Positions 42,871-56,035 are shown, numbered from the stretch's first letter. The stretch is DNA of 64,000 bases from Limnanthes douglasii subsp. nivea (GCA_036936605.1 JAUPFV010000004.1:294356009-294420008), one strand, 5' to 3'. Notes: a model not told the origin generated them from the letters alone. Numbers and translations: made by a program.

Positions 42871-43317
42871 TTATCATTCTTGGTAAAAAATTTCTCTTAT
42901 CTATTTCTAAAAACATTTATGAATTAGTGCTCGCTTATGGAACTATACCATAAAACTCTTAAAGGATTCTTTATTTTATGATTGTTAGACTCATGCGATT
43001 AGTCTCTTCTCACGTTTCAAATTCTTTATTCTCCAACGGAGAACTATGTTTAGAGAAAGGTGTGAACTCTTAACCCTTAATTCTAAATCATAATCACGAG
43101 ACATTAAATACAATATATTTTTTTTACAATATATTTTTTTTCTATGCCTTAAAATTTATCCCATTAGTTAGAAGATTTTTTACTTATACACGTACATAGG
43201 CTGAATAACCAACGCACATATAACAGATAAATTTGCATGTAGATAAACAATAGAATGATTATTTGCATGTATTCTCACAAGCAAACAGTTCATTGTATTA
43301 ATATATATGTATTTATT

Positions 43318-43349
<32 letters not shown>

Positions 43350-43505
43350 GATAATATTGTGCTGCAAATCCAATACAATTAGTGTGAAAATGCAAACCAA
43401 AGCTGATTGCAAATTTGCAATTGTTTGTATTCCAGCAAAATATATATATTAATGCATATATATATATAGTAATGTTTATTTACAGTCTCTCTGTCTCTCT
43501 TTCTC
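42871..43505. other. intergenic, with a TA microsatellite
   Basis: AT-rich; contains (TA)n at 43324-43349 and the 3' flank of the pectate lyase gene. Nothing else was recognised. Confidence 0.6.
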
Positions 43506-45364
43506 CTAACAAGGGCTGCCAACCTTGCACTGCAGTGACCCGGCATAGCGAGTGAGCATAGCAGCTGCATATCCATTCTTAGCCTTAATCATGTCCAGCC
43601 TCGAGAATCTATGCTTGAAATGAGGATCCCCGGACTGGACGAAGAAAGCTCCGTTCATCAGCAAATCCCCTTCTGATTTCCATATCCAGTGTTTCCATTC
43701 AGATTGTGGCGCGTAATCTCTCTTGGTCACCTCCTTCGAGTAAGGCAAGTTCGGCGGCGCAATGAACCTGTTGCCCTGGCTAAGAATAGTAGGATGCTGG
43801 CTACCTCCGATGGCGTATAGTTCCCAATGAGTGTAGTCGTTGTTCACTACGTGCACGAATCCCCATCTGATTCGCGGCATTCTCTGCACCAACCCTTTAC
43901 CGAAATGGTTGTACGCGACCGTCACTTGCATTATGGAATCTCCGCTGTACGTGTTGCTCGCGCCCAACAACATCACGTCGTTGTGATGAGTGAAGTGACA
44001 GTTTGAAATGGTGATAGCAGTGGACCCTTGTATAACGTCGATAAGTCCGTCTTGGCACCTCGACATCGAGATATGATCAAGCCATACCCTGCTTGACCCG
44101 AACACCGATATACCATCTGCGTCAGCTACTCCACGGAAGCCGGCGTGATCAACTGAATCTCTAATCATTCCTCCTTTACCGGGAATAATATGATGGACTT
44201 TAAGTCCGTGGATGATGATGTTTGTAACGTACTGGATGGTGATCCCCGCTCCATACGCAATGTGGACGTTGGCACCGCGAGCGTCGATGGTCTTGTCGTC
44301 GTTGATCATCAGCTCTTGCGATAGTTTGATGTTCATGTCGTGGTCGAAGATAATCCACAGTGGCTCTTTTTGAATAACTGCGTGACGCAATGTGCCTTTT
44401 TTGGGGTTCATGACGTCCGCGTCGCTGTTATCGGTCACCACGTAGATTTTTCCGTTTTTACCTCCGATTGTGTTGTGAGCGAAGCCGCGCACACAGTCTG
44501 CGAGTTTCTTACGGTTTAGGGCCCAATTAGCCTGGCAACGCCAGCATTTGTCGATCGGGTTAATAGCTCTGCACGGGCCTCGCATCTTTTTCCAGTTTCC
44601 TCTTCCTCTTAAGTTCCTCCTAGTGTTGTTGGATCCTTCGGACAATTCTAAGTTTGTGATAGACGATTTGGCGTCTGTGATAGATTTGACGTCGGTTTCG
44701 TTACTGTAAACATAAACAAAAAAGGACCTATAAATCGCGTAGACACACCAAAACAGCCTAACACAAAACATTGTATGTAATGCTCTATCCAAGCCACATG
44801 AAGCATTAGATGGACGATGAACTCCGATTTAGAGTACGAGGTGACATGTGTTATTTATAGCGACCAATATAGATATTAGAGCATACAACAAGTCATTTTC
44901 AAGACTTGAGCTTAGCCTGCCTGAAATCGGCCATAGGCACTGGCCCATCAGATACTTCCCTCGTCAATAAACAACTACAAGTATCTATAATAGGCCGAAA
45001 TACCCCTGGCTAACCGAGTTGGTTGAGTAAGACACGTTTGTGACCAAAAGTCATGAGTTCAAATCCCTCTACGTATCCTGTGCGCATTCGTCGAATAACG
45101 ATAATATTATCCTATACAAAATCGAAAAAAAAGTTCATAGCATAAATTTTAATACCTGTCAACAATAGAAGATTCGAAGAACCTATCGACGGATTGATAA
45201 GGATCATCTTGGTAATCCTGGAGAACATGAGCTCGCGCTGCCTCGGCACGTTTTTGCCAGTAAGTATCGTTCCCGGCATCTCTAAGAGACAGAACAGTGC
45301 TCGGGACGAAGCTAACAATACAAAACACAAAGATCAAATGCATTATAACCCTGTTGGTCTCCAT
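43506..45364 (-). CDS. pollen-type pectate lyase, two exons (secreted)
   Basis: Exon 1 is 45364-45156 and exon 2 is 44703-43506, about 468 residues spliced. The donor (GACAG/GTATT) and acceptor (TTTACAG/T) keep the frame. Residues 1-26 are a signal peptide ([10 protein letters not shown]). Next is the Pec_lyase_N region ([18 protein letters not shown]), then the pectate lyase C beta-helix: [99 protein letters not shown]. The conserved Asp residues (calcium) and the Arg of the QRMPR block (catalysis) are present. The HHI and RWG variants and the N-terminal domain match the Arabidopsis AT59-like, pollen-expressed group. It would cleave de-esterified homogalacturonan in the wall. No breaks seen. 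Confidence 0.9.
44704..45155 (-). other. pectate lyase intron with internal TATA-like box
   Basis: This is a 452-bp GT-AG intron. It holds a SINE (about 45003-45110). On the - strand CTATAAATAAC lies at about 44866-44856, about 65 bp before an ATG at 44792 that opens in frame into exon 2 ([14 protein letters not shown]). This could be an alternative start giving a protein without the N-terminal domain, or chance. Confidence 0.5.
45003..45110 (+). mobile_element. tRNA-derived SINE fragment in the pectate lyase intron
   Basis: It has a pol III A box (TGGCTAACCGAGTTGG) and B box (GAGTTCAAATCC) about 35 bp apart. It is close to the SINE at 47404-47545 over most of the tRNA-like head. It lacks a clear tail and target duplication. 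Confidence 0.65.
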
Positions 45365-46129
45365 TTCTTTTGTTGGTGTTGTTTTTTTTTGGTTTTTTTT
45401 AGTTTTCTTTAGAACAAAACATGAAAAAATATATATAAAAACTAGTACCAAAGGGTCTAGCGTTTAACCCTTTTTGGCCTCTCTCCGGGCACGCTAGACC
45501 AAAAAAGCCTAACAAAATATGAAAAACTAGACTTTTTTTTTCAAGTACTAGCCATTTATTTTTTTACAGAGCTGTTTTAAAAAACAGGAAATTCGTGGGA
45601 GATGAATGGGGAAGAGGGTGTTTAAATATATTGATAAGGAGAAAGGTTTAGGTTCTAAAATTAAAAGCGTAAAAGTTGGAGAACCAACCCAATGCATTGG
45701 TGGAAGAAACTAGATTTGTCAATAATAGGCTGAGGTTCTAAATTCGGGTAGGTAGGTCTAACTTTTTAAAGCCATGAAATTATAATCTTCAATATCTATT
45801 ACAGAGCCTATATACATTGGATGGAGGTCAATATTATTCTTGTAAATATGTTAAAAAAAATCAATTCAGATCATATTGATTTATTTACATCTTTGTGTAT
45901 AGTTAGTATTTTGAAAAAAAAAATATGGAAAAGGAGAATTCTGGGGATATGATGTAATTGCTGTCAGTTGCTCCCAATAAGAAGAAGAGAAGAATGTGAT
46001 ACTTATTATGCAGAAGAATAGGAAGACTATTTATAGTAGATGTTGATGCTACTGTACTTTCATTATTAGAATGAATTGGTCGAAGATTACATGATATGAA
46101 ATAGCGGTCCGATTCTCGCAAGTCCTTGT
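45365..46129. other. upstream region of the pectate lyase gene
   Basis: T-rich leader next to the start codon, then AT-rich DNA. No clear TATA box could be fixed and no gene was recognised. Confidence 0.5.
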
Positions 46130-46720
46130 CTGAAATATAATGTATACTGTGTACAATGTAGATTGCATTTTGGCTATAAGTGTGTATATATGGATCTACA
46201 TGAGGATCATTGTTGGATGCAGTCTCCGAATGGATTTACGAGATCGACTGATGATGATTTAACCTAGGTGCGAGTGACGAGAGTTCCAACCTGGATCGGA
46301 TCCTTGCCAGAAATATAATGTATATTATGTACAATGTAGATTGCATTTTCGTTATAAGTGTGTATATATGGATCTACAGGAGGAGCTTTGTTAGATACAG
46401 TCAGCGTATGGATTTACATGATCGATGATTTGACCTAGATGCGAGTGACGAGAGTTCCGATGGAGTCACTATGACGAGAGTTCCGATCTGGATCGAATCT
46501 TTGTCGGAATTATAATGTATATTGTATACAATGTAGATTGCATTTTCGTTATAAGTGTGTATATATGGATCTACAGGAGGAGCTTTGTTAGATACATTCA
46601 GCGTATGGATTTACTTGATCGATGATTTGACCTAGATGCGAGTGACGAGAGTTCCGATGGAATCATTATATTGACCGATGATAATTTCATCTAGATGCGA
46701 GGGACGACAGAACTCGGATC
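46130..46720. repeat. three tandem units of about 180-197 bp upstream of the pectate lyase gene
   Basis: AATGTATA(C/T)T, ACAATGTAGATTGCATTTT and GTGTGTATATATGGATCTACA recur at about 46140, 46318 and 46515. Each unit also carries GATTT(A/G)ACCTAG(A/G)TGCGAGTGACGAGAG, and units 2 and 3 are closest. The block lies about 0.8-1.4 kb upstream of the start codon. Confidence 0.82.
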
Positions 46721-47390
46721 TCGATTGGAGTGATGAAAGTTCCAATCAGGACCCAGGTTGGAGGGATGATTATTTTAGTTTTTATTATATAAAACTCTTC
46801 ATATCGGATCACCATTAGATATTGTGTGCAGATATCTTGTATCTATAGGTTTCGCCCCAAAGGCAGAACTCTCTTGTCGAGGTTTCAAGCCTATACTTAC
46901 TTTTCAAGGTTTATTGGACAATCACTTATATTGTATCTATAATTCCCCAAACCCTTTATATATCATTTAAATATTAAAAACACAGTTCGGATATGTACAC
47001 ATGTTCTGAAATCTGGATCTTGCAGTTCCTTATGATTTGCTTCAATTGGAAAGTTTCCAACCCTTTTAACATTCATATAAAATAGTGTAATATTATCATC
47101 CTATTACATTGCCACAATTAATCAAAACATTTTATGAATTTCTTGGAACCAAAACAAAGCCCAAGATATGTCCTAAGTACTGCGACCATAAACATAAGAA
47201 ACATAAAGAAAATCGCAACTTTTACCGAAGAGATATAAAACCATAGTCTTTAATTTATTAAGAACCTTAAATATTGAAGGAAGGTACTAGGAATTCCGGC
47301 TGACTAATTTTTCAGTAAATTTAAGACTAAAGATAAAAAAAAGAAGAGGAGGGTGGGAAATCGAAATATCCATGTAATACAATGAACAAG
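46721..47390. other. unassigned intergenic region
   Basis: No gene or element was recognised by eye. Confidence 0.5.
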
Positions 47391-47558
47391 GAGTTTTGTA
47401 CCAGCCCCCAAGGGTAGCCGAGTTGGTTGAGCATGGCATTCTTATAACCAAAAGGTCATGAGTTCGAGTCCCTCTGCATACGCTTTACCCTGTGCACACT
47501 CATTGAACTCTGAGTAGCGGCTGCCGGTTCCCTCCCAAAAAAAAAGAGTTTTGTACCA
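47391..47558 (+). mobile_element. tRNA-derived SINE with 13-bp target duplication
   Basis: The body is 47404-47545. The A box is TAGCCGAGTTGG and the B box is GAGTTCGAGTCCC; the end is CCCTCCC followed by an A tail of nine to ten. The flanking duplication GAGTTTTGTACCA is identical at 47391-47403 and 47546-47558. The perfect duplication suggests a fairly recent insertion. It is not a tRNA gene, since no acceptor stem closes. Confidence 0.88.
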
Positions 47559-47688
47559 AAAGCTTTCTCTCTAAAATGAAATCTCGAAGTCTATTTTTAT
47601 TATTTTTGGATGATCCCTCTTCGATCAATTAAATACGGTAAAAGCTTCGTCAAGCTGACTACTAACAGCTCTCCAAACCACAAACACA

Positions 47689-49248
47689 ATGGAGATAAAT
47701 CTTCCTCCAAACACTTTCAGGGTCCATGAGCAATCCGTGTCGAAATAAAAAAACCTAACCGATCAGACCAGAGTGGAAGCCATCAACCACCTGATGGCCT
47801 TTTTGACAAATATACAACCCTAGCCAAAGATTTTCCCTCACTGACACAAATGGAATACAACCAAAACTAGCCGATATCCTCCACTGAGACCCAACCCCAT
47901 CTATGACTAACATCCCACCTAGAACAAACAAATATCTACTCACAAATTCAACTAATCTATCAAACCTATTCAAACGAGACTATGATCCTTCCTAAAGGTT
48001 CACTCATGACACAGTAAAGATATAGGACAATGGAGACATCATATCTGTACAATTTTTGGAATTAAACAAAAGATTAATGAAAATTATTTCCAAACCTACA
48101 CTCGTTGGAAATTTTTTTTGGCACGAAGACCTCTACTGTGAGAGATACACAAATTCCTTGGAAGCTTTGGATTCAATGTTAAGCTTTAACCTTTTTCTAT
48201 GGGATTCTAAACATCTCATCATCGAATTCGATCTTCATGAAAATGTAAGAAAATTTTAAAGATGTAATGTATGGACCATAGGTCAGCATACCATGTGCAT
48301 ACTAAAATGGCACTCCTCATTCTATCCCAAGAAATCTATAACACATGTATCCGTCTCCGGTCTAAAAATACTAGCCTACATGTACGAAGAGGGCACCATC
48401 AAGACCTTGAAAAATGCTATAGGTAATCCATTGGCTGTTTGGGTACCTTTTAAAAATAGGGCTATATTTAAATGTTGCAAGACTTGGATCGAGCTGGACA
48501 TATCCAAAAACCTAAGAAACAAAGTTTGTATAAGCTTTGGACAAACTGAGAGCTATTGGTAAGAAGTCCATTATGGAGATAGGTCTAACTATTGTTCTTT
48601 TTGTCCGTATTTAGATCACAAACTGGAAGAATGCAGAAAATCTCTAACATCCAAAGATCATAAAGAAGAACTCAACCAATAAGATTCATCCAACATTAAC
48701 CCCAAATAATCCAAACCAAAGCAACATTGGGTTTTTAAACTCAAATTTATAATAGTGAAGACACTGAATCAAGACAACACAAAGGAAGATTCAATGCAAG
48801 ACAATGTAATTCACAATTTTGAGAAAGTTTCAAATGAGCATAATCTTTCAGCAACTCGGCATAACCCTGAACAACAACCTACACTTTCTCACTCTCATAC
48901 CACTACTAGAAAATATCTATCAACAAAACTAATCAGTCAACTTGAAACAACCAATCTCATACGTAAGCTCAAAGATGTCGACATAAATGAAGCTCTACAT
49001 TCGATTGATACAAGTCTTTTGCTTTTAAAAACCAATGTCTTGGACTCACCAAATCTAACACACCCTCTTCCAACCTCAATACATTGGTAGCCTTCCCTTG
49101 TCCCGAATAATATCAACATAAGAAAAATATTTTAAAAAATTTATGAACAAGAAAATAAAAAAAGTAAAACTCAACCATCCAAAAGCCTCAATACCACAAA
49201 AGAAACTCATTTCAAAGGGCATTCCATGCCAAATACTAGCTCCTCAAA
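47689..49248 (+). pseudogene. LINE ORF1 (gag-like, zinc knuckle), broken
   Basis: It starts at ATG 47689 (MEINLPP). Text such as LVGNFFWHEDLYCERY and NPLAVWVPF resembles the DUF4283-type N-terminal domain of plant L1 ORF1. A CCHC knuckle, CSFCPYLDHKLEEC, lies at about 48593-48636. Interrupted by many stops. It would be the nucleic-acid-binding protein of the element. Confidence 0.65.
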
Positions 49249-52200
49249 ATGAAAATTAAAATGATATGCAGGAATATAAGAGGTATTGGTAATAATGGCA
49301 CAATTCGAAGGCTCAAATCCATCTGATCATAAAACATTGTCTTTCTTGCTATCCAGAACCCGTGATAGCTGAAGCTCATTTACTTAAGACTGTTAGAATG
49401 CTTGGTTGTTCAAATGGCATTGCTAATACTTCTAACAAGATATGGTTACTTTGGAATGGAGATTTTACAATTGATACTCTAGTTCATCAAGACCAGCTTC
49501 TCCATTTAAATGTTAAACACTTTACCCTAAACACGGAGTTTATGGACTCTATTTCCTATGCTAAGTGCACAATAGTTTAAATGATAGATCTCTGGGATAA
49601 CTTAAGAAGTGTGGCTGATCTTAATATATAATGGATAATGATGAGAGACTTCAATGTCATTACTAAATCTAATTAGCAACTCTCTTACTTATCTCTTTGC
49701 TTGATGATCATATATGATTTTAAGAACATTATCAATAACTGTCAGTTAACAGATTTTGGCTTCTCAGTTTCAAAATTTACATGGACTAAGTCTCGCAAAT
49801 TAAAGCGATTGGACAAGGTCTTATTCAACAACTCATGGTCAAACTACTTTGACAACACTCTGATCAATCATATGGCCAGAAAATGATCTGATCATAGCTC
49901 TTTATGTATCAACATCTTTGACTCTACCAACAAGGTCAGATCCTCATTCAAATACCTAAACATGTGGCTTCTTCACCACACTTCTTAAACAGTGTTAATC
50001 TAAGCTGGAATGAAGACATTACTGGACTCCCTCTTCAGGTATTTTTGCAGAAACTGAAAATACTTAAGGTAAAACTCAAGTTTTGAACAAAGACGAATTT
50101 AGTTATATTTTCAATGTTATTTCCCAATTTGAAGAAGAAGTATTTTTTTTAAAAATCATTATGAAGACACGAAGACAATAGAAGATAAAATCAAGCTTTC
50201 AGAAGCTCGAGCATATCATCTCCAACCATTGGCAAGAGAGGAATAATACTAGGAGCACACATTAAATGTCAAATGGATTAATGATGATGATAAAAATACT
50301 ACAACATTTTATAGCTATGTAAAGAAGAAAAGAAGAAAAAATAGAATTCTAAAAATTTATGAAGATAACAAATGAATTAAGGATCGGCAAAAGCTTGGTA
50401 TTTCTGCTGTAAACCACAAGTCTATCATAACAGAGCATTCGATATCTAAAGAGGCTGATGACGTACACTATGTTATTCCCAAGATCATCTCTAATGAAGA
50501 CAACAAGTTCATAATTACCTTACCTTCTGAAGAAGAAATCCACACCCTTGTTAATGCCCTGAACTCCTCCTATATAGCTGGAGTTGATGGATTTAATACA
50601 AAATTCTTCAATCAATGTTGGGTTATAATATCTAAGGATATATGTGCAGCCATTGGAGCCTTCTTCAATGGTAACCATGTCCCTCATCGAATCTATGCAA
50701 CAACACTATGCCTTATACCTAAGAATAAATAAAAAAAACATAAGATGAGTACAGATCAATCAGTTTGTGCACTATTCAACATGATTATATCAAGAATTCT
50801 GAATGATTGACTCTCAACTCTGCTCTTTAAGCTCATGTTAGAGGAGCAAAATGGCTTCGTAAAAGGGAGAAATATTCATGAAAACATCCTTATAACTCAA
50901 GAGATAGCCCATGATCTAACCAAAAAGTGTAGATGATGAAATATGCTTATCAAAATTGATATGGCTAAAGCCTTTGACTTAATCAAGCAATCTATCAATA
51001 TTGTATGGCTTTCAGTAATCATCAATGGGGAAATCTAAGGGTATTTTAAATAAACTAATGATGTTAGACAATTGGATTCCATCTCTCCTAGTCTTTTCAT
51101 CATTTCTGAGAAAATTCTCATTAGAGGTCTCAAGAAGATATTTGATGACAATGCCAGCATGAAATTCAACTCAAGAGGATCAATTATGGTACATTGTCTG
51201 GCATTCGTAGATGACTTTTTCGTATTTTCTAATGGTTCATCTCAGACATTAACAAAATCAACTTGTTCCTGCAAGAATATTAGGAAATTTCAAGCAAGTG
51301 ATCAAAAAATATAAAACTATTTTCTACCCATCTAATAGAATCCCCCACTCCATAATCAAATTAATAGATATTCTCACTGATTTCAAGAAAGGCTGTCTTC
51401 CTATGAAATACTTAGGCATTAAATTTCATCCTAGAAACAAATCAAGCTACTTTGAATAATTAGTCAACAAAATAAGTTTGAAGACACAAAAGTGGGATAA
51501 CAAGCTACTTTCTTTTGGAGGTAGATTAACATTAATTCAATTTGCACTCTTGGTAATCCCCTCTTATCACCTTCAAAGTATATGTCTCCCTAAATCAGTT
51601 ATAGCTAGAATATAAATAATATATAGTATATTTTTATGGCACTCTAATCTAAACAACAAAGCTATATACTGGATAAGTTGGAGGAATATATGTAAACCCT
51701 ATGATGAAGGATGATAAAACATTAAAATCCTTGAGGATATCCAACTATATAACTCTTGCAATATCTAGTTTAAGTTTAAAGACCACAAAATTTTGTGGTC
51801 TAAGTATTTGCAATCAATCTACTGTTCTACCCATCATCATTTACAAGTCTACCAAATATTAAAAAGATAAAAAACTTGGAAAAGGCTTCTTGAAGTGAGA
51901 TACTTAGCTGAAGAATTCATAATCTAAGAAACTTGGAAAATGTAACATACAATTTTGGCTTGAGAAATATTGTGATCACAACCCTCTCATTACTCTTAGT
52001 AATGTTGACGTAGAAAATTGGTATGAGCAAGAAAAAGTTAATCAATTATGGCAGTAAGGTAGTTGGGACACAAGCAAGCTACACTATGTTGTACTTCAAT
52101 GTAACATAGAAAAAATCACTTGTCTCTTTATCAAAGAAGCTGAACACGACTCAATTTAGTGGATTCTATCTAACAATAGGGACTATAACACTAAAGCTAC

Positions 52201-52916
52201 GTGGAACAAGATTAGGAACCAAAGCATATAATCTAATCTTTACTAAATGATTTGGAACAATATCACTCCAAAGAAGTGCTCATTCCTTCTTTAAATACTA
52301 GTGAATAATTGGATATCAGTTGATATAGTTCTTCAACATAAAAAAAATCCATTGCTTCTAACTTCCAACACTGTAAAAATATAGAATCAATTGACCACCT
52401 CTTTATTAAATGCAACATTTCATGGGAAATTTGGCAGTATTTTAGTTTTCTTTTTAATCTAAATATTAGAAAATACATGACACTTAAACATATCATTAGG
52501 ATATGGTTTTGGTCATCACCTAACTATGTTCATATTCATACTATTATATCCCCTTCTAGCATCTGCTGGGTCATCTGGATATGAAAGAAAAAGCTCAAAT
52601 TTCAAGCTAAAAGTCTCTCAACTACTACCATTATCTAGCATACAAAAAATATTATACTTAGGCGAGATTGTGCCAATCTACGCAAAAGATTTTGTTGGTC
52701 TAAGAACACTGCTACTGCTTATGATCTGGGTTTCCTGAATCACTTAAATAACCCTAGAAAGTATATATCGATCTCCTCGAAACCTCATAAAGTTACAAGA
52801 CTCAAGCTCAAGACTGATGCTTTTTGCTCACGATCAAGAGAAGCTTGTGGTGGGGGCCTAATTAGAAATAACAATGGGGATATCATTGCTTCTTATAGTG
52901 TGACTATGAGTTCATG
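49249..52916 (+). pseudogene. LINE ORF2 (endonuclease, RT, zf-RVT, RNase H), broken
   Basis: ATG at 49249 with MKIKMICRNIRGIGN, the usual start of the endonuclease. RT pieces: QNGFVKGRNIHENIL and KIDMAKAFD near 50850-50980, and a FVDD box near 51205-51216. Then a zf-RVT-like stretch (about 52190-52440) and an RNase H start (GGGLIRNNNGDIIASYS) near 52850-52905. Stops are frequent. Confidence 0.75.
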
Positions 52917-53054
52917 ATATATATTTTTTAAAATTTCTTTTTTATTAGTCTTATTAATGTTTATTCGATTTTTTAGTAAATTAGATTACGTAACTCTTAA
53001 TTTTTTATATTAAGTAATTAAATTAATATCGAAATAATTTTAATTGACTAATTA

Positions 53055-53505
53055 TTTTTCAATACTTGGGTTTTAGCCGAAAGAGTGAAGTTAAAGTTTT
53101 GAATATTTGAGTATTATGATGGAAACCCTATTAAAGTTATGTTATGTGTCAAGTACGTCTGTAGCATAAGAATTATCTTATTCGATGGTCAACAATATAA
53201 TCGAATGAGTAAATCCTAACAATATTGGTCGTAGAAATATTGGTATATAGACATGTATTGAAAATGGACAAAGATCGTTGAAAAGGTTAGAGAGTGAAGT
53301 TATATTTTTCAATACTTGGGTTTTAAGATGGTAAACATATTAAACTTATGTTATGCGTCAAGTACGTCTGTAACAGAAGGATTTGTCTTATTCGATGGTC
53401 AATAATGTAGTCTAAGGAGTAAATCCTAACAATATTGGTCGTAGGAGTACTGATATATAGACAGTATTGAAAATGGATGACGATTGTTGGAAATATTAAA
53501 TGCCA
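53055..53505. repeat. two tandem units of about 250 bp
   Basis: TTTTTCAATACTTGGGTTTTA starts both units (about 53057 and 53309). Both contain GTCAAGTACGTCTGTA, CTTATTCGATGGTCAA and AATCCTAACAATATTGGTCG in order. Confidence 0.8.
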
Positions 53506-53759
53506 TACTCTAGAAATTGTTGAAATGATAATTAAATTCCAATATTTCTACGAACACCACTTATATCCCTTCCAACAAATATAAAGTTAGAAGATTAACT
53601 CTTAAACGCTCTAGAGGTGGACGACCACCTAGAAAAACGAGGCACGTAAAATTAAAAAGTCTCAATGATAAATATTCAAAGGAGGACTCGACATGTTACC
53701 AATAGAACTATTAAAAAAATAAAAAATCTAGACCAATAAATCCGCACATATATTGTTAT

Positions 53760-53920
53760 TATTTGAAAATTACAAATTGAAGAGATACTAGATTGGATTT
53801 TTGAGGTTGAAAGATTATTCATATTTAATGAGGTCATGGAAGAATGACAAGTAAAATTGGTATCATATAAGTAGAGAAATGAGACTAATGTTTGGTGGAA
53901 AGAGTTATAGATGACTAAGA
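53760..53920 (+). pseudogene. Ty3/gypsy gag fragment
   Basis: The + strand text LDWIFEVERLFIFNEVMEE, stop, QVKLVSYK, stop, NETNVWWKEL matches the pattern of the retrotransposon gag family (PF03732: FLDWL-EVE-F...VKLV...WW). It is too short to place in a lineage. Decayed gypsy-like sequence may continue to about 54400. Confidence 0.45.
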
Positions 53921-56035
53921 TATAATGAGAAAAAACCTAATATACAATCATGGAGGTAAATGTTAATTTTTGATGAACAATTTTTACAGTCAGACGCTAA
54001 ATAATTCATTTTCCATTTATAATCATGTATAGATTATATTAAAGATTAATATATAATGTTTATACATAACGACCTACATAAAACTTAAAGATGATAAGTA
54101 TCAAAACATTTAAGGAATTAAAATTGACTATCAAGATAAAATTGGACTACAAGTGGTTTGGACAATATATGAGGTACGCAACATGATATTGGCCAATCAT
54201 TTTTCAAATTACAAGAACATAAATGGGAGATTGTTCCAATATAACGGTAAATAATAATAAAATTTTGGGAAGTAAATGAAGAAAATTCCAAATTTGACAC
54301 TAATACGACCTAAGATATATCGATGTACGTCCAAAATAACATGGCATTGTTCGAATAAGTGCCCACCTAGAAAACCAATGAATTTCATATGTGCTGAAGT
54401 TGATAACAATAAATACCAATATACTTTAGAATAAGAATATATGGACGATATGTTAACATAGTGAGCATATCGATAGTTAGAGATATTACGAGTCTGGTAT
54501 GAGTTCAGACTTGTTTAAGACCGGACCGATAAGATTTATTGAGTAAACCACACTAGATTGCCAAGCAAGTTGGGCACATAATTCGGACTAAGACCAGTCT
54601 TATACGAGTTGGATTTATTTTGGTTCGAGTTGGGTTGGTTCGATTCGGCCTGGTTTGGTTATGGTCAAAATTTTACCTACCAATAATTCAAAAAACAAGT
54701 TTAATTCACTAATAGTTTATTCAAAATCAACCGTAAACCCCCAATTAACCATAAAATATTTAAATATACATAAAATGAATTAAATTAATAAATTTGAAAT
54801 ATTTTAGCAAATCAAAATTGAATCACAGCTGAATTTGATTGATGAATTTATTTTCTTTTTAGATATTTGTCAAATCTAAAAACATACGGTAGTGGGAAAA
54901 AAGTTATTAAAGTGTTACACAAATAGAAAGAATAAATAAATCGATGATTGGTGAAATATTACACAAAATATATTGATGATTGAAATTTGAGAAATAGGTT
55001 ATGTTGTTGACTACTCAACTATTGCGTTTGTTTAAGAAAACAAAGATAGGGTTATATCAGGGAGTTATGGTTTAGTTGTATGTAAATCAGAAAAAAAACA
55101 TAAGTCGACTAGGTTCTTATCGTTCCTACTGGTATGGACCAGTAATCAGATTGATCTTGAAACTGAAACTGTGTCCTCCTGATAACACTATCGGGTCGAT
55201 CTTGTATGGGTTTTATCAGATTGGTCTCATGCTGATTATTGAGCCTGGTATCCCAATTGATGAGGTTCAAACTTTTATCAAATATACCAAATATATTGTA
55301 GATCTAAAAATGAGAGAAAATAGCTTTTCAGAGAGAATAAAGAGATTTTTAGAGATAGAAAGTAATTAAGAAAGTAAATTTAGGATAAATGAGATCGATC
55401 CTCTTCTTGGGATACTTATCCTTTATATGTATTAAACATCAAGTATACAAGTGTATAAGACCAATATAGCTCTATTTGTAGGTATATTAACTCGTAATAG
55501 AAATTAAAAGTTATTTATATATGAATTAAATAAATACCTTTATATTGATTTACCACTATCCCAATATTCTATCTTCATCAGTACTCCTTCATAGTTATTG
55601 AGTTGGAAAGCCAAATAAAACTTAAGGACTATAAGTATTTGATTATATTCGGATCATATAATCTTTAAGTTATTTCTTCTTCATGCTCCATGCCACTTTT
55701 TACTATTATCGGCGGTCTTTAAAGTCTTTCTTCTTTATATTGCATGCCAATTTGCATTCGCGTCGTCTTTAGTCAAATTGTTTTTTACGTTGTTTTTTCT
55801 GTATACAAGATTATGCAAAAACTTAAACTAATAAATAATACGTATTTTTATATTAATTTAACCATTTAACTTAGATCTTGTTGAAATCTTCATTTAATCT
55901 TGATCTCACTTATCAAGTTGAATATCCTCGTCGTCGTTAATTCATTGCATTTACCTTTTATTTAAAATGTATTGCTAAGTATTCTATTTTTTATTAACGA
56001 ATAAATATTGTACTTCCCATCTTACTGTGGAGTCG
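53921..56035. other. unassigned, probably retroelement-derived
   Basis: No gene is supported. At 54600-54680 there is GGTTCG-rich low-complexity DNA like the 29-kb repeat in reverse. At about 55130-55580 a stretch with AGAGAGAATAAAGAG and a TCTTCATCAGTACTCC end faintly resembles a Tat 3' LTR on the - strand. This is uncertain. Confidence 0.35.

Larger units (their letters stand above)
47559..52920 (+). mobile_element. decayed L1-type LINE
   Basis: It has a leader, ORF1 (from 47689), ORF2 (from 49249) and a 3' end near 52920. The length and order fit plant L1 elements. Stops and shifts occur throughout. The target duplication was not found. Confidence 0.75.

Noticed and set aside
47404..47480. 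tRNA gene from the A and B boxes
   Set aside because: There is no cloverleaf with a closing acceptor stem; the sequence continues to an A tail with target duplications, so it is a SINE. The same applies to 45003-45110.
55076..55369. 97-codon ORF (+ strand) as a gene
   Set aside because: No family resemblance; its 3' part overlaps sequence that faintly looks like an LTR on the other strand.
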